The notes: generated from the letters alone by a model not told the origin. 28,829 nt of DNA from Christensenellaceae bacterium (GCA_948482865.1 CAOMHR010000003.1:1-28829); one strand, 5' to 3'. Shown: positions 21,039 through 28,537, numbered from the stretch's first letter. A program made the numbers and translations.

Positions 21039-23090
21039 TTATTCTACTTTGAAGTCTTCGGTAGTTACTACCAACTTTACAAGCTGGCTAACAACCGGGA
21101 TAAACTCGTTAATACTTTCTGCGTTATCCACGAAAATAGGCGCGCTAACGTTGTGGAACGTGCAAAGGGTGTTTATTATGTCAAGCCCGGCATTAACTTT
21201 CCCGGCTTGGTTCTTATCCGCGTATTTTACCCCGTCAATAAGGCAAATGCAATCCGGTTCTTTTTCGCCGTTTACGAGCGTTTTGTACATCTTGAACTGA
21301 ACCCGGCTAAACAATCCGTTTACGCGGCGTTCCACTTCCGTCATACGGGCTTTTATCAAGTCGGCTATTACTATTTCGCAGCCTTGTATTTCGGCGCGTT
21401 CCTGCGCCAATTTTGCGGCTTCCCCGTTTAGTTCGGCTATGCGCTTTTCGTTGGCTTCTATAATGGTGCGAAGGTTTAGTTTACGCTTTACTTCATCAAG
21501 CCGGGCAGTAAGGTTGGCTTTCCGTTGGCGTATCTCTGTTCTGCTTGCCGCGTCATCCGCGTTGAAGGCTGGAAGCTGTTCGGAAAGTTCCTTTATTTCT
21601 TTTTCAAGCGCAACCCATTCCGGGAGGTCTTCTCCGTTAATATCCGGTTCGGTATTTACGCGGGGATTGTCATTCAAAACCTTTTGCAACGCTTCGCGGT
21701 CTTCTTTCGCCTTTGCTACGGCGGTAGTGTGGCTGGTTTCCAATTCGGCTAACGCTTTGTCTATCCGGTTGGCTTCTTCTTCCTGCGATGTTATCATTTC
21801 GTTTAACCGCTGACCGTCCGTGTTAATCTTGTTAAGGCGTTCTTCCCGGTCTGCATAGAATTTTTCGCGAGCGGCTTCCCGGTCGGTGTTATATTTTGCT
21901 AATGCTACCGGGTCGGCGCAAGCGTGCTTAAACAACGGGCAAACAAGACTTTCCGTAGCGGTAAATTCTTCGGCGTTTACTTTGTACCATCTTTCGCGTA
22001 GTTCGTTCTGCATTTGCTTGTAGCCTTCTATTGTGCTTTGCGTCCGTTTCTTCTCGTTCGTCAAACGGTCGTATTCACTACGGTAACGGCTGGCTTCGCT
22101 GCGTTCGTCGTTTATAACCTGCTGTAACTTACGGTCGGCATTATTGTAAGTTTCGTTCTTCTTGAATGCTTCATTCCTTGCCGTTTCCTTTGCCTTAAAT
22201 ACTAATGCGTGCTGGCTGCTACGTTTGTCATTTATGGCGGTTTGTACCTTAGCGGCAGCTTCATAGGCGATACGGTTGGCTTCTGCTGCTGATGCGGCGG
22301 CTTCGTCTATGTCGTTCAATTCTTTTGTAAGTTGCTCCTTTTCGGTGTTAAGGGCGGCATAGTCCGGTGTAAGCGGGGTAGCACGCGTTATTTCGTCAAT
22401 ACGCGTAGGTATCTTTTCCAATTCCTTCGTTATCTTCTCCTTTTGCGCTGCAATCTCGCGTTTATAGTCTTCTACCGTTTTCCCACTAAGCCGTTCTATC
22501 AATGCGGCAAAGGCGGTATCTCCCTTCGCTATGTCTTCGTAGCTTACGCCCCCGGCTATCTGCAAAAGCATTTCGCGTTGTGCCGTCCAATGAAGGGAAA
22601 GGAAATAGTAGGGGTTGGTAATCATCTTGAAAACAGCTTCGGGTATAATTGCGTTTATACGTTCGTCGTATTCGCCTTTTGTTTTTAATGGTACTCCGTT
22701 ATAGAAGTAGTCGGTATGATGTCCCTTTAACTTCCTTTCCGTCTTTCCCTTCTCTGTTTTCCATTCTTCAACCAATACGCGACGGAGTTCTACGGTTTCA
22801 ACACTTCCCGTTTCGGTATCTATTATTTCCAACGTTCCGGCTACCTCGTGTTCAAGGTCGGGAATAAAGTTACCTTCTGCGTCGTTGGTCTTAATTCCGA
22901 ACTTACTATCTACGTTGCCTTCGCTGTCTTTGCCCCAAAGAAGCCATGTAAAAGCGTCCATTATGGTAGTCTTTCCCGTGCCGTTCCGTCCGCTTATGGT
23001 TGTAACTGTGTCGTTAAAGTCTATAACGACGTTGCGCAAGCCTTTGAAATTTACAAGGCTTAGACGTTTGATGATTGCTTTTTTGCTCAT
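21039..23090 (-). CDS. SbcC/Rad50-like ATPase with coiled coil
   Basis: 683 aa from the ATG at 23090, one nt after the upstream stop; a longer reading from 23129 would overlap that gene. The N-terminus has RLSLVNFKGLRNVVIDF and a Walker A SGRNGTGKTT (residues 33-42). A long coiled coil fills the middle, with CPLFKHAC (Cys-x6-Cys) where Rad50 has its CxxC zinc hook. The C-terminus has SAPIFVDNAESIN (near residue 650), a Walker B-like motif with Asn replacing the usual Glu-adjacent residue pattern. It probably manages DNA ends during recombination. No SbcD nuclease gene is adjacent; the metallo-beta-lactamase-fold protein could play that part. Confidence 0.83.
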   Translation of the reverse strand: MSKKAIIKRLSLVNFKGLRNVVIDFNDTVTTISGRNGTGKTTIMDAFTWLLWGKDSEGNVDSKFGIKTNDAEGNFIPDLEHEVAGTLEIIDTETGSVETVELRRVLVEEWKTEKGKTERKLKGHHTDYFYNGVPLKTKGEYDERINAIIPEAVFKMITNPYYFLSLHWTAQREMLLQIAGGVSYEDIAKGDTAFAALIERLSGKTVEDYKREIAAQKEKITKELEKIPTRIDEITRATPLTPDYAALNTEKEQLTKELNDIDEAAASAAEANRIAYEAAAKVQTAINDKRSSQHALVFKAKETARNEAFKKNETYNNADRKLQQVINDERSEASRYRSEYDRLTNEKKRTQSTIEGYKQMQNELRERWYKVNAEEFTATESLVCPLFKHACADPVALAKYNTDREAAREKFYADREERLNKINTDGQRLNEMITSQEEEANRIDKALAELETSHTTAVAKAKEDREALQKVLNDNPRVNTEPDINGEDLPEWVALEKEIKELSEQLPAFNADDAASRTEIRQRKANLTARLDEVKRKLNLRTIIEANEKRIAELNGEAAKLAQERAEIQGCEIVIADLIKARMTEVERRVNGLFSRVQFKMYKTLVNGEKEPDCICLIDGVKYADKNQAGKVNAGLDIINTLCTFHNVSAPIFVDNAESINEFIPVVSQLVKLVVTTEDFKVE

Positions 23091-23091
23091 A

Positions 23092-23772
23092 TTACTGATA
23101 TTTTTGAAGTGAATAAAATCCCGCGTCAAGACTTACGGTTATTTTCTCTAATTTCTTCTTTTGGGCTGCATAGGAGCGTGCTATGCTGTTCAGGTAGCCC
23201 GTAAGGTTTACTATGTAGGTGCGCTTCTCTATGATGCAGTTTAGGGCTACGTCTAAGACGGCTTCCCAAACTTCCCGTACGCGTTCCGGCTGTACCGCTA
23301 TTCTGTGCCGGATGATATATTCCGTTACTTTTGCCTTGCGGCTTTCAATCTCGGTTATTACCATTGAAAAATCACCTGTCCGGTATGCCTGCAATACAAT
23401 CGCGCAAAATTGGATGGCGTTCAAATATTCTTCTTGTATATTGGAAACGCTTGTTCTCTTTCTCAAACGCTCCCTAATCCGTTCTTGAAATGTGTTACGA
23501 TCTATTAGTTCTATCTGCCCGCTGGTTGTTTCAACTATACAGTATTTTCGGCTAATTTCGCGCGGGTCTATGTTCTTTTCCGCCGAATAAAGGAAACGTT
23601 TAAGGCTTCCGGTGTATTTTTCCCCGTTATCCGCCTTTAATATCAATGCGTTATTGCATGGTTTCAATATACGCGGTTCTACTCCCCGGCAGTAACTTCG
23701 TATCTGCCTGCTCTCCCTATTTATTTCATATTTAGAAAAGCCGGGAATGTTAATCCAAATGTTTTTAATCAT
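23092..23772 (-). CDS. NUMOD4-like domain protein
   Basis: 226 aa. The start IWINIPGFSKYEINRESRQI fits the NUMOD4 motif (W-x-x-I-P-G-F-x-x-Y-x-I-x-x), a DNA-binding module usually joined to HNH homing endonucleases. No HNH motif follows; the rest is helical and basic (YLNSIARSYAAQKKKLEKI), so it is probably a DNA-binding adaptor. It is preceded by a recurrent start context (CAGCTATATG). The stop lies one nt before the ATPase start. Confidence 0.6.
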   Translation of the reverse strand: MIKNIWINIPGFSKYEINRESRQIRSYCRGVEPRILKPCNNALILKADNGEKYTGSLKRFLYSAEKNIDPREISRKYCIVETTSGQIELIDRNTFQERIRERLRKRTSVSNIQEEYLNAIQFCAIVLQAYRTGDFSMVITEIESRKAKVTEYIIRHRIAVQPERVREVWEAVLDVALNCIIEKRTYIVNLTGYLNSIARSYAAQKKKLEKITVSLDAGFYSLQKYQ

Positions 23773-23790
23773 ATAGCTGTGTTTTAAAAG

Positions 23791-24075
23791 TTATTTCTTT
23801 TTGTTTCCTGCTGCCAGCTTTAACGCTAAATCAGCGTCAATAATCAGTAGCGCGCCTACTTGCGTTATCGCTGCATCAATCCGCCCGGAAGCCTTCAACC
23901 GTGCTGCGGTTGTCTTGGAACACCCTAATAGAATTGCAAGCCCTTTCAAACCGTACACGTAACGTTTCGCCGCTTTAGGCTTTTCCGGCTTCTGTGCCGC
24001 AACTTCTATACGTTCGTCTATCGCGTCCATAAGTTCGCCGAGCGTAAGGTCTATTATTCGTTTCTTTGTGTCCAT
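23791..24075 (-). CDS. DUF3853-like helix-turn-helix protein
   Basis: 94 aa. An acidic first part (LTLGELMDAIDERIE) is followed by a linker and a MerR/excisionase-like helix-turn-helix (YGLKGLAILLGCSKTTAARL, KASGRIDAAITQVG, LIIDADLAL). This layout fits DUF3853, common in Bacteroidetes mobile elements. It may act as an excisionase or early regulator. It overlaps no gene and is 3 nt from the upstream membrane protein gene. Confidence 0.65.
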   Translation of the reverse strand: MDTKKRIIDLTLGELMDAIDERIEVAAQKPEKPKAAKRYVYGLKGLAILLGCSKTTAARLKASGRIDAAITQVGALLIIDADLALKLAAGNKKK

Positions 24076-24078
24076 AGT

Positions 24079-24300
24079 CTAACTGTTTTCGTCGTCTTTA
24101 ATGTCCGGTATTGTCTTCGCCGCAACCTTTATTGAAAGGGCGAAATTCGCAACTACAAGGAATACTGCCCATATAGGCGCGGTTTCAGTGTCAATGCTTA
24201 GAAGTATAAAGGAAACGGCAACCCAAGCAAGGGTAAGCCAGTTATACCACTTTAGCGGTTTCGTAAATTCTATGCCGATGGCTTTAAAAATCTTAGTCAT
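24079..24300 (-). CDS. Small two-pass membrane protein
   Basis: 73 aa from the ATG at 24300, which overlaps the upstream stop by 8 nt; the longer reading from 24363 is unlikely. Two hydrophobic segments (WLTLAWVAVSFILLSI and IWAVFLVVANFALSI) are separated by a short acidic turn (DTETAP). The C-terminus is acidic (IKDDENS). It resembles in plan the 58-aa protein at 11139-11315. The role is unknown; holin-like or host-membrane functions are possible. Confidence 0.6.
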   Translation of the reverse strand: MTKIFKAIGIEFTKPLKWYNWLTLAWVAVSFILLSIDTETAPIWAVFLVVANFALSIKVAAKTIPDIKDDENS

Positions 24301-24694
24301 AACTGCAAACTTCAAAAGGGTTATAATCGTTTTCGCCTTTGCGCCTTCCCGTCGTTTTGACAATCCGTGTAATCTGCGCGCGTCTTCCTACTCTGAAAAA
24401 ATCGCCGTTCCCGGTAAGTTCCTTCGGGAGTATAAGCAGAAGAAGGGCTACCGCTACGAATGTGCGTTTTAACGGGTCAAGGCTTACCGGAACATTATGC
24501 TTTGTACAGAACCACCAAACGCAAAGTTCCGTAGCCTTTTGTATGCCTACTTTCGCGTAGATGTTCCGGGCTGTATTCTCTACGGTGCGGGTAGAAATAA
24601 ACAGAATGTCCGCTACTTCTTTCTTGGAAGCTCCCCACGCCAGCAAGTGTGCTACTTCGGTTTCCCGCCTGCTTAGTTCCACGTTTAGTTTCAT
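24293..24694 (-). CDS. LuxR-type helix-turn-helix regulator with hydrophobic segment
   Basis: 133 aa from the ATG at 24694 (ATGA overlap with the upstream gene). Residues 5-60 are a LuxR/GerE-type domain: LSRRETEVAHLLAWGASKKE, then VADILFISTRTVENTARNIY and KVGIQKATEL. There is no receiver or ligand-binding domain. A hydrophobic stretch (TFVAVALLLLILP, about residues 83-95) follows, which could attach the regulator to the membrane or pack internally, then a basic tail. Probably an early-phase transcription factor. Confidence 0.7.
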   Translation of the reverse strand: MKLNVELSRRETEVAHLLAWGASKKEVADILFISTRTVENTARNIYAKVGIQKATELCVWWFCTKHNVPVSLDPLKRTFVAVALLLLILPKELTGNGDFFRVGRRAQITRIVKTTGRRKGENDYNPFEVCSYD

Positions 24695-24930
24695 ACGTCC
24701 CAAATGTTAGCTGTTATTCCGTATTTGTTGAATACGCCTTCTACGGCTTTCGCTTGCGTTACTTTAGGTTCTATCTTTCCGTCCCGGTATGCGTAGAAAC
24801 TGTTCCGGTTATTTATTCCCAAAGCGGCTTTAATTTCCGTTACCGCTATTTTGTAATCGCCTACACGTAATTGGTTCAACCCGCTAAGGAAGCCCCTGCT
24901 TTTTTTCTTATTTTCTGTTGTTACTACCAT
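24691..24930 (-). CDS. Small putative DNA-binding protein
   Basis: 79 aa. The core (GDYKIAVTEIKAALGINN, then SFYAYRDGKIEPKVTQAKAV) has the spacing of an XRE-like helix-turn-helix. The N-terminus is basic (TTENKKKSRG). It heads a coupled group with the LuxR-type and membrane protein genes and follows a 170-bp gap with a structured segment and a 17-bp dyad, so its expression may be regulated there. Confidence 0.55.
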   Translation of the reverse strand: MVVTTENKKKSRGFLSGLNQLRVGDYKIAVTEIKAALGINNRNSFYAYRDGKIEPKVTQAKAVEGVFNKYGITANIWDV

Positions 24931-24955
24931 AATTGTAAAATTTAAAATTCATAGT

Positions 24956-25000
24956 GCGCGGGGGAAGGTTCGCCCTTCGTACGCCCGTAGCGTCCCGCGC
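24956..25000 (-). other. GC-rich structured leader segment
   Basis: In a gap between two early genes, GCGCGGG (24956-24962) pairs with CCCGCGC (24994-25000), and inside it GAAGG (24964-24968) pairs with CCTTC (24974-24978). The GC content stands out from the AT-rich gaps elsewhere. It would lie in the 5' leader of the 24930 gene. It may be an attenuator or small structured RNA; no family was recognised. Confidence 0.4.
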
Positions 25001-25083
25001 GCGGTCTGTTTCCGCAGTCATCGGTTTATAGCCTTTACAAAGGGGATTCCTTTTCCGCTGGCTTATATATAGTTCCTCTGATT

Positions 25084-25100
25084 TGTATTAAGGTAATACG
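25084..25100. repeat. 17-bp dyad, copy 5
   Basis: TGTATTAAGGTAATACG has 6-bp arms (GTATTA and TAATAC) around a 3-nt centre. It lies directly after the stop codon of the DUF2786-like gene, like the other copies at gene ends. Confidence 0.5.
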
Positions 25101-25664
25101 TTAATCGGAAGAAGAAGCGTTACCTATCTGCTTGTAATAGCTGGTATCTTCCATGCTGTCCATGTAGTTAAGCATACGCAAAAGTCTTTGCAGGTCTTCC
25201 GGGCTTAATTCCCGTTCTTCTTCGCTATTGTCGTCGCCATGCTTTCCGAATATCCTATGCTTTTGTATGTACGCTTCCGTGAACTCCTTTTGCATCCGCT
25301 TCATATCCTTTGTAAGCTGTTTATAGTGCCAATCGTACAAAGCCTGCAATTCTACGTACTGCATTTTGGTTAATTCAACGGTAACGTATCTTCTGCGCTG
25401 GCGGTAACTCATCCGCTTTTCGTTTGTTACATTGAAATAACATTGGGTAAACAAGGTAAATCCGTACCCGTTTTCCTTTACGTTGAAAGTGTACGGTTGT
25501 TTTTCTTCCTGCGCTTCTACTATTTCTTCCAACGAAACACCGTATTTGGCTAACAGTTGGTCTAACAAACGCCTTGCGTTTATGGCTTCGCCTTTCTCGC
25601 CGCGTTCCGCAAGGGCTTGTAGTTTCAGAACCTTGCTTCTAATGCTTTCAAAATCTTTATCCAT
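25101..25664 (-). CDS. DUF2786-like protein
   Basis: 187 aa. The N-terminus (SIRSKVLKLQALAERGEKGE, then AINARRLLDQLLAKYGVSLE) matches the DUF2786 pattern often found in phage and toxin-antitoxin-related proteins. The middle is beta-rich, then comes a basic region (YRQRRRYVTVELTKMQY) and a long charged helix. It is the second early gene, 30 nt after the first, and its start is preceded by CAGCTATATG. Function unknown. Confidence 0.65.
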   Translation of the reverse strand: MDKDFESIRSKVLKLQALAERGEKGEAINARRLLDQLLAKYGVSLEEIVEAQEEKQPYTFNVKENGYGFTLFTQCYFNVTNEKRMSYRQRRRYVTVELTKMQYVELQALYDWHYKQLTKDMKRMQKEFTEAYIQKHRIFGKHGDDNSEEERELSPEDLQRLLRMLNYMDSMEDTSYYKQIGNASSSD

Positions 25665-25694
25665 ATAGCTGAATATTAAAAGTAATTGAGTGAA

Positions 25695-25919
25695 CTATTT
25701 TACGTAGAAAGTAACGCGAAGCCCGCGACGAAGGCAGCACTTAACTTTGTCTAATCCGGCTTTCAAAGCGCGTGTTACAAACTTATCGGCTAAAGTTTCG
25801 CCAATCAAATTCAGAAGACCGCTAACGCCTACCAACTTGTTAATACGGTTGCCTTCGTTGTCTATTCCGCTTACCTTAATGCGGAAGTTCTTGTTAATGA
25901 ATTTACTTGTATGTATCAT
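25695..25919 (-). CDS. First early gene, small hypothetical protein
   Basis: 74 aa with an alternating basic/hydrophobic pattern (KFINKNFRIKVSGIDNEGN, then LVGVSGLLNLIGETLADKFV) and two adjacent cysteines in VKCCLRRGLRVTFYVK. No family recognised. It is the first gene behind the leftward promoter at 26014-26045, with a leader of about 90 nt, so it is expressed first after induction. Anti-repressor or host-takeover roles are possible. The start context is AAGCTATATG. Confidence 0.55.
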   Translation of the reverse strand: MIHTSKFINKNFRIKVSGIDNEGNRINKLVGVSGLLNLIGETLADKFVTRALKAGLDKVKCCLRRGLRVTFYVK

Positions 25920-25959
25920 ATAGCTTTTATAAATTTCTGTAAATTAGCGTGTTTTTGTC

Positions 25960-25991
25960 ATTGCTAAGTGTCCGCTTTTTGCTTACCTTTG
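25960..25991 (+). promoter_or_regulatory. Rightward promoter for the CI-like regulator
   Basis: ATTG (25960-25963) and TACCTTTG (25984-25991) are separated by 20 nt. The upstream box has one mismatch to TTTG. Transcription would start near 25998 and run to the gene at 26101. It faces the leftward promoter at 26014-26045, so the two transcripts cross. Confidence 0.55.
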
Positions 25992-26013
25992 CAACTGAAC
26001 AACTAACACAATG

Positions 26014-26045
26014 CAAATGTATAGTAAAAGCATACAATATGCAAA
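26014..26045 (-). promoter_or_regulatory. Leftward early promoter
   Basis: On the - strand, TTTG (26045-26042) and TACATTTG (26021-26014) are separated by exactly 20 nt, a perfect match to the Bacteroidetes consensus. Transcription would begin near 26007 towards the early operon (25919 and beyond). The palindrome at 26030-26042 lies between the boxes, where a bound repressor would block polymerase. Confidence 0.7.
26030..26042. promoter_or_regulatory. Candidate repressor operator
   Basis: GCATACAATATGC is a palindrome (5-bp arms, 3-nt centre) inside the spacer of the leftward early promoter. ATGCAAA repeats at 26011-26017 and 26039-26045 flank it. This position suits control by the regulator encoded at 26101. 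Confidence 0.5.
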
Positions 26046-26100
26046 CTAAAAGTGTTCATATTTTTAGCTGAAAGCCGATTTTTAACTTTTAGAAACAGTT

Positions 26101-26532
26101 ATGTTTATGGAAACAAGTGTAAAAGAGCGACTTAAACAATTTATAGATACGCTAAACATTAGCGAAAGGGAATTTTGCAGGCGCATAGGTGTGTCTTCTT
26201 CTTATGTTATGTCTATAAAAAAGTCTATTCAACCGGATAAAATGCAAGCTATTAGCATACAGTTCCCGGAACTTAATCCGCTTTGGCTTTTGCTGGGGCA
26301 GGGGGAAATGTTGTTACCTAACGAAAAGAAGGAAGGCGAACAACGGCAGAACGCAGGCGAGTTGCCTTCTTCCGAACTGTTGGCTAAGTTGCTGGAAGAA
26401 GCCAATAACGAAAAGTCGCGTTTGCTTTCAATTATAGAAAGCCAGCAGCGTACAATAGAAAGCCTTACGGATTTAAGCAAAAAAGCCAATGCCCAGACGG
26501 TAGAACATGCTGGATGTGCAAATGCCGTTTAG
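26101..26532 (+). CDS. CI-like helix-turn-helix regulator (probable prophage repressor)
   Basis: 143 aa. Residues 5-60 form an XRE/CI-type domain (VKERLKQFIDTLNISEREFC, RRIGVSSSYVMSIKKSIQ) with the typical Bacteroidetes ending FPELNPLWLLLGQGEML. The rest is a helical coiled region (SELLAKLLEEANNEKSRLLS) that may dimerise; no LexA-type protease domain is present. An alternative ATG is at 26107. It faces away from the early operon, with opposed promoters between, as expected of a lysogeny repressor. Without the peptidase, induction must work differently from lambda. Confidence 0.78.
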   Translation: MFMETSVKERLKQFIDTLNISEREFCRRIGVSSSYVMSIKKSIQPDKMQAISIQFPELNPLWLLLGQGEMLLPNEKKEGEQRQNAGELPSSELLAKLLEEANNEKSRLLSIIESQQRTIESLTDLSKKANAQTVEHAGCANAV

Positions 26533-26599
26533 TATTTGGTCGCAAAGTTCCTAAATACTGAAAAGGTTTTCATAAAGTAGTATCACACGCACGTACTTA

Positions 26600-26617
26600 T
26601 ATGATAATAATATCATA
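26600..26617. promoter_or_regulatory. Palindrome, candidate operator
   Basis: TATGATA and TATCATA are 7-bp arms around ATAA. The site is AT-rich, lies between the repressor gene and the integrase group, and could bind a regulator. Confidence 0.4.
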
Positions 26618-26624
26618 CAATCGC

Positions 26625-26641
26625 CGTATTAAAGTGATACG
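26625..26641. repeat. 17-bp dyad, copy 6 (exact match to copy 4)
   Basis: CGTATTAAAGTGATACG is identical to 10318-10334, 16 kb away and on a different operon. Here the arms are not extended beyond 5 bp and no T-run follows, which argues for a DNA-binding role rather than a terminator alone. Confidence 0.65.
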
Positions 26642-26757
26642 AAAACAAGGCGATTTTAAGCCCATTTTCGCGTTATTTTATTTTCGCCTTATAACTATAC
26701 CATTTTGGAACGAAACGCGCTTAAATTGAAAAATCAATAAAAATAACTATTAGCTAT

Positions 26758-26943
26758 ATGGTAGAAGTAAATGTAGATAAGTTTTATAGTAACCGGGCTT
26801 TGTATCCATTTATCCCGGAGGCTGTGTTTGATGCGTTGGAAGCTGCCTACTTGTCCGGGAATGAATGTGCCCGAATACCGGAAGGGGAATATAATACAAT
26901 GATGTCTAACCTTAAACGTGCGAATTTATGCCCCGTACAATAG
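26758..26943 (+). CDS. Small hypothetical protein
   Basis: 61 aa, preceded by the recurrent start context TTAGCTATATG. It contains NRALYPFIPEAVFDALEAAY and a C-terminal helix; no family recognised. It overlaps the next gene by 16 nt and belongs to the integrase operon. Because it is so short the call rests on context. Confidence 0.5.
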   Translation: MVEVNVDKFYSNRALYPFIPEAVFDALEAAYLSGNECARIPEGEYNTMMSNLKRANLCPVQ

Positions 26944-27230
26944 CCAAGCCTTCGACTATAAGCGAAGGGATAAACCGCCGTTTTTTTGAAGCAATCGAAG
27001 CGATTGTAAGTTTGGGTAAGGTTAGCGCGTTGGAAGCGTTTTGTACGCTTTACGATTTAAGTGCGCCGCGTTATAGGGAAATGCGGCTTACTTATGGCGT
27101 TTCTCCGAAGCCCGGCTACCAATCACGTTACAAGAATATAGAAGTAGAAGCGATCTATTCGCTGGTCGTTAATTATCCAATTTCTTCACGCTGGCTTATA
27201 ACCGGGCGCGGTAAAATGCTTATTGAATAA
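26928..27230 (+). CDS. Second small regulator-like protein
   Basis: 100 aa. It has a helical N-terminal domain (NRRFFEAIEAIVSLGKVSA, LEAFCTLYDLSAPRYREMRL) resembling an XRE-type helix-turn-helix, then YPISSRWLITGRGKMLIE, which parallels the WLLLGQGEML end of the CI-like protein. It is translated just before the integrase, sharing one nt with it. It could modulate integration or compete with the repressor. Both roles are inferred. Confidence 0.6.
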   Translation: MPRTIAKPSTISEGINRRFFEAIEAIVSLGKVSALEAFCTLYDLSAPRYREMRLTYGVSPKPGYQSRYKNIEVEAIYSLVVNYPISSRWLITGRGKMLIE

Positions 27231-28537
27231 TGAAATTCTCTATTAAGTACCAATTATCGCCGCGAACGGAAGGGGATAGGCTTACGGAAAACGTGCCTAT
27301 ACGTTTGCGGGTATCTTTTGCAGGCATTCGTGTGGATTTGCGTTCTGGCTATGTAATAGACGCGGAAAAGTGGGACAATAATAACGCCTGCGTGAAAATC
27401 GGTGCAAAGAATAGTTTCAACCAAACGGCAGGCGAAATAAATCGCGCTCTTACAAACCTTTCATCTATTGTTGAAGAAGTCTTAACCCGGTTTGAACTCG
27501 ACAACCGCAGAACGCCAACGGCGAAAGAATTTAAGGCGGCTTTCGATGAAGCCGCCGGAAGGAAGAAGAAGGAAGTAACGCCGGACTTCTTTACTGTTTT
27601 CGACAAATTTGTAGTAGAAGCTGGAACGGCTAATAACTGGGTTCCGGCTACCTATACGAAATTTAGCAGTTTGCGTAAACATCTGTACGCTTATATGCCC
27701 CAGCAAATACTTAACCAACTGACAAAGGAAAAGCTACAAGGCTTTGTTAAATACCTGCAAGACGCGGGACAAATGAATACGACCGTAAGCAAGTATATGA
27801 GTTATGTACGTTGGTTTCTCCGCTGGGCTTGTAACAACGGTTACTATAATGGGCTTTTGCATGAACAATATAAACCGCGTTTTAAGGGGATAGACTGCAA
27901 AGAAGTTATTTTCCTTTCATGGGAAGAACTGCAACACTTTCTAAACTATCAATTTCCGGAAAACCGCAGTTCTTTGTCGTGCGTACGTGATGTATTTTGC
28001 TTCTGCTGCTTTACCGGGTTGCGATATTCCGATGTAGCCCGGTTACGTCCCTGCGATGTCAAACGGACGACAAACAAGCCTTTTATATCTATCGTTACTA
28101 TGAAAACCGAAGACCGTTTGCATATAGAGCTTAACAAATACGCACTTCAAATACTTGACAAATACAAAAACATTCATTTCCCCAAAGGGTTAGCCCTTCC
28201 GGTTATCAGTAATGCGAAAATGAATGAATACCTTAAAGAAGCTGCCGAAATAGCCGGAATAAAAGAACCCGTTAGAATAGTGTTTTTCAAGGGAAACAAA
28301 CGTTATGAAAATGTTTTGCCGAAGTGCGAACTTCTTACCACGCATAGCGGAAGAAAGACGTTTATCTGCAACGCTATAAGGCTGGGTATTCCTACTAACG
28401 TTATTATGGAATGGACGGGGCATAGTGATTACAAGGCAATGAAGCCGTATATAAAAATAGTGGATGCGGTTAAAGAGGAAAATATGTCTAAATTTGACAC
28501 CTTTTCCGAAGAAAGAAGAAGCAATAGTAAAAAATAG
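27230..28537 (+). CDS. int: Tyrosine recombinase, phage integrase
   Basis: 435 aa. Residues 1-90 form an arm-type DNA-binding domain (PIRLRVSFAGIRVDLRSGYV), residues about 110-215 a core-binding SAM-like domain, and residues 225-415 the catalytic domain. The catalytic set is complete: Arg265 in TGLRYSD, Lys292 in TMKTED, His372 and Arg375 in THSGRKTF, His398 in GHSDYK and the nucleophile Tyr407 in MKPYIK. This layout is typical of Bacteroidetes prophages and conjugative elements. It would integrate and excise the phage at an attachment site, probably just downstream. Confidence 0.95.
   Translation: MKFSIKYQLSPRTEGDRLTENVPIRLRVSFAGIRVDLRSGYVIDAEKWDNNNACVKIGAKNSFNQTAGEINRALTNLSSIVEEVLTRFELDNRRTPTAKEFKAAFDEAAGRKKKEVTPDFFTVFDKFVVEAGTANNWVPATYTKFSSLRKHLYAYMPQQILNQLTKEKLQGFVKYLQDAGQMNTTVSKYMSYVRWFLRWACNNGYYNGLLHEQYKPRFKGIDCKEVIFLSWEELQHFLNYQFPENRSSLSCVRDVFCFCCFTGLRYSDVARLRPCDVKRTTNKPFISIVTMKTEDRLHIELNKYALQILDKYKNIHFPKGLALPVISNAKMNEYLKEAAEIAGIKEPVRIVFFKGNKRYENVLPKCELLTTHSGRKTFICNAIRLGIPTNVIMEWTGHSDYKAMKPYIKIVDAVKEENMSKFDTFSEERRSNSKK

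Larger units (their letters stand above)
26533..26757. other. Regulatory gap after the CI-like gene
   Basis: No coding sequence is visible. The gap contains a 7-bp-arm palindrome TATGATA/TATCATA at 26600-26617 and the 17-bp dyad at 26625-26641. The dyad is nested within a wider inverted pair (AATCGCC before it, GGCGATT after it at about 26649). It also has a hairpin ATTGA-AAAA-TCAAT at 26725-26738. I found no clear TAnnTTTG promoter for the 26758 gene, so it may rely on read-through. Confidence 0.45.

Noticed and set aside
24961..25000. Template repeat for the variable genes (shares CTTCGTACGC-like bases)
   Set aside because: Only a short string is shared with the block; the adenine-rich middle and the right edge GGCTCTCGGCTTTGC are absent.
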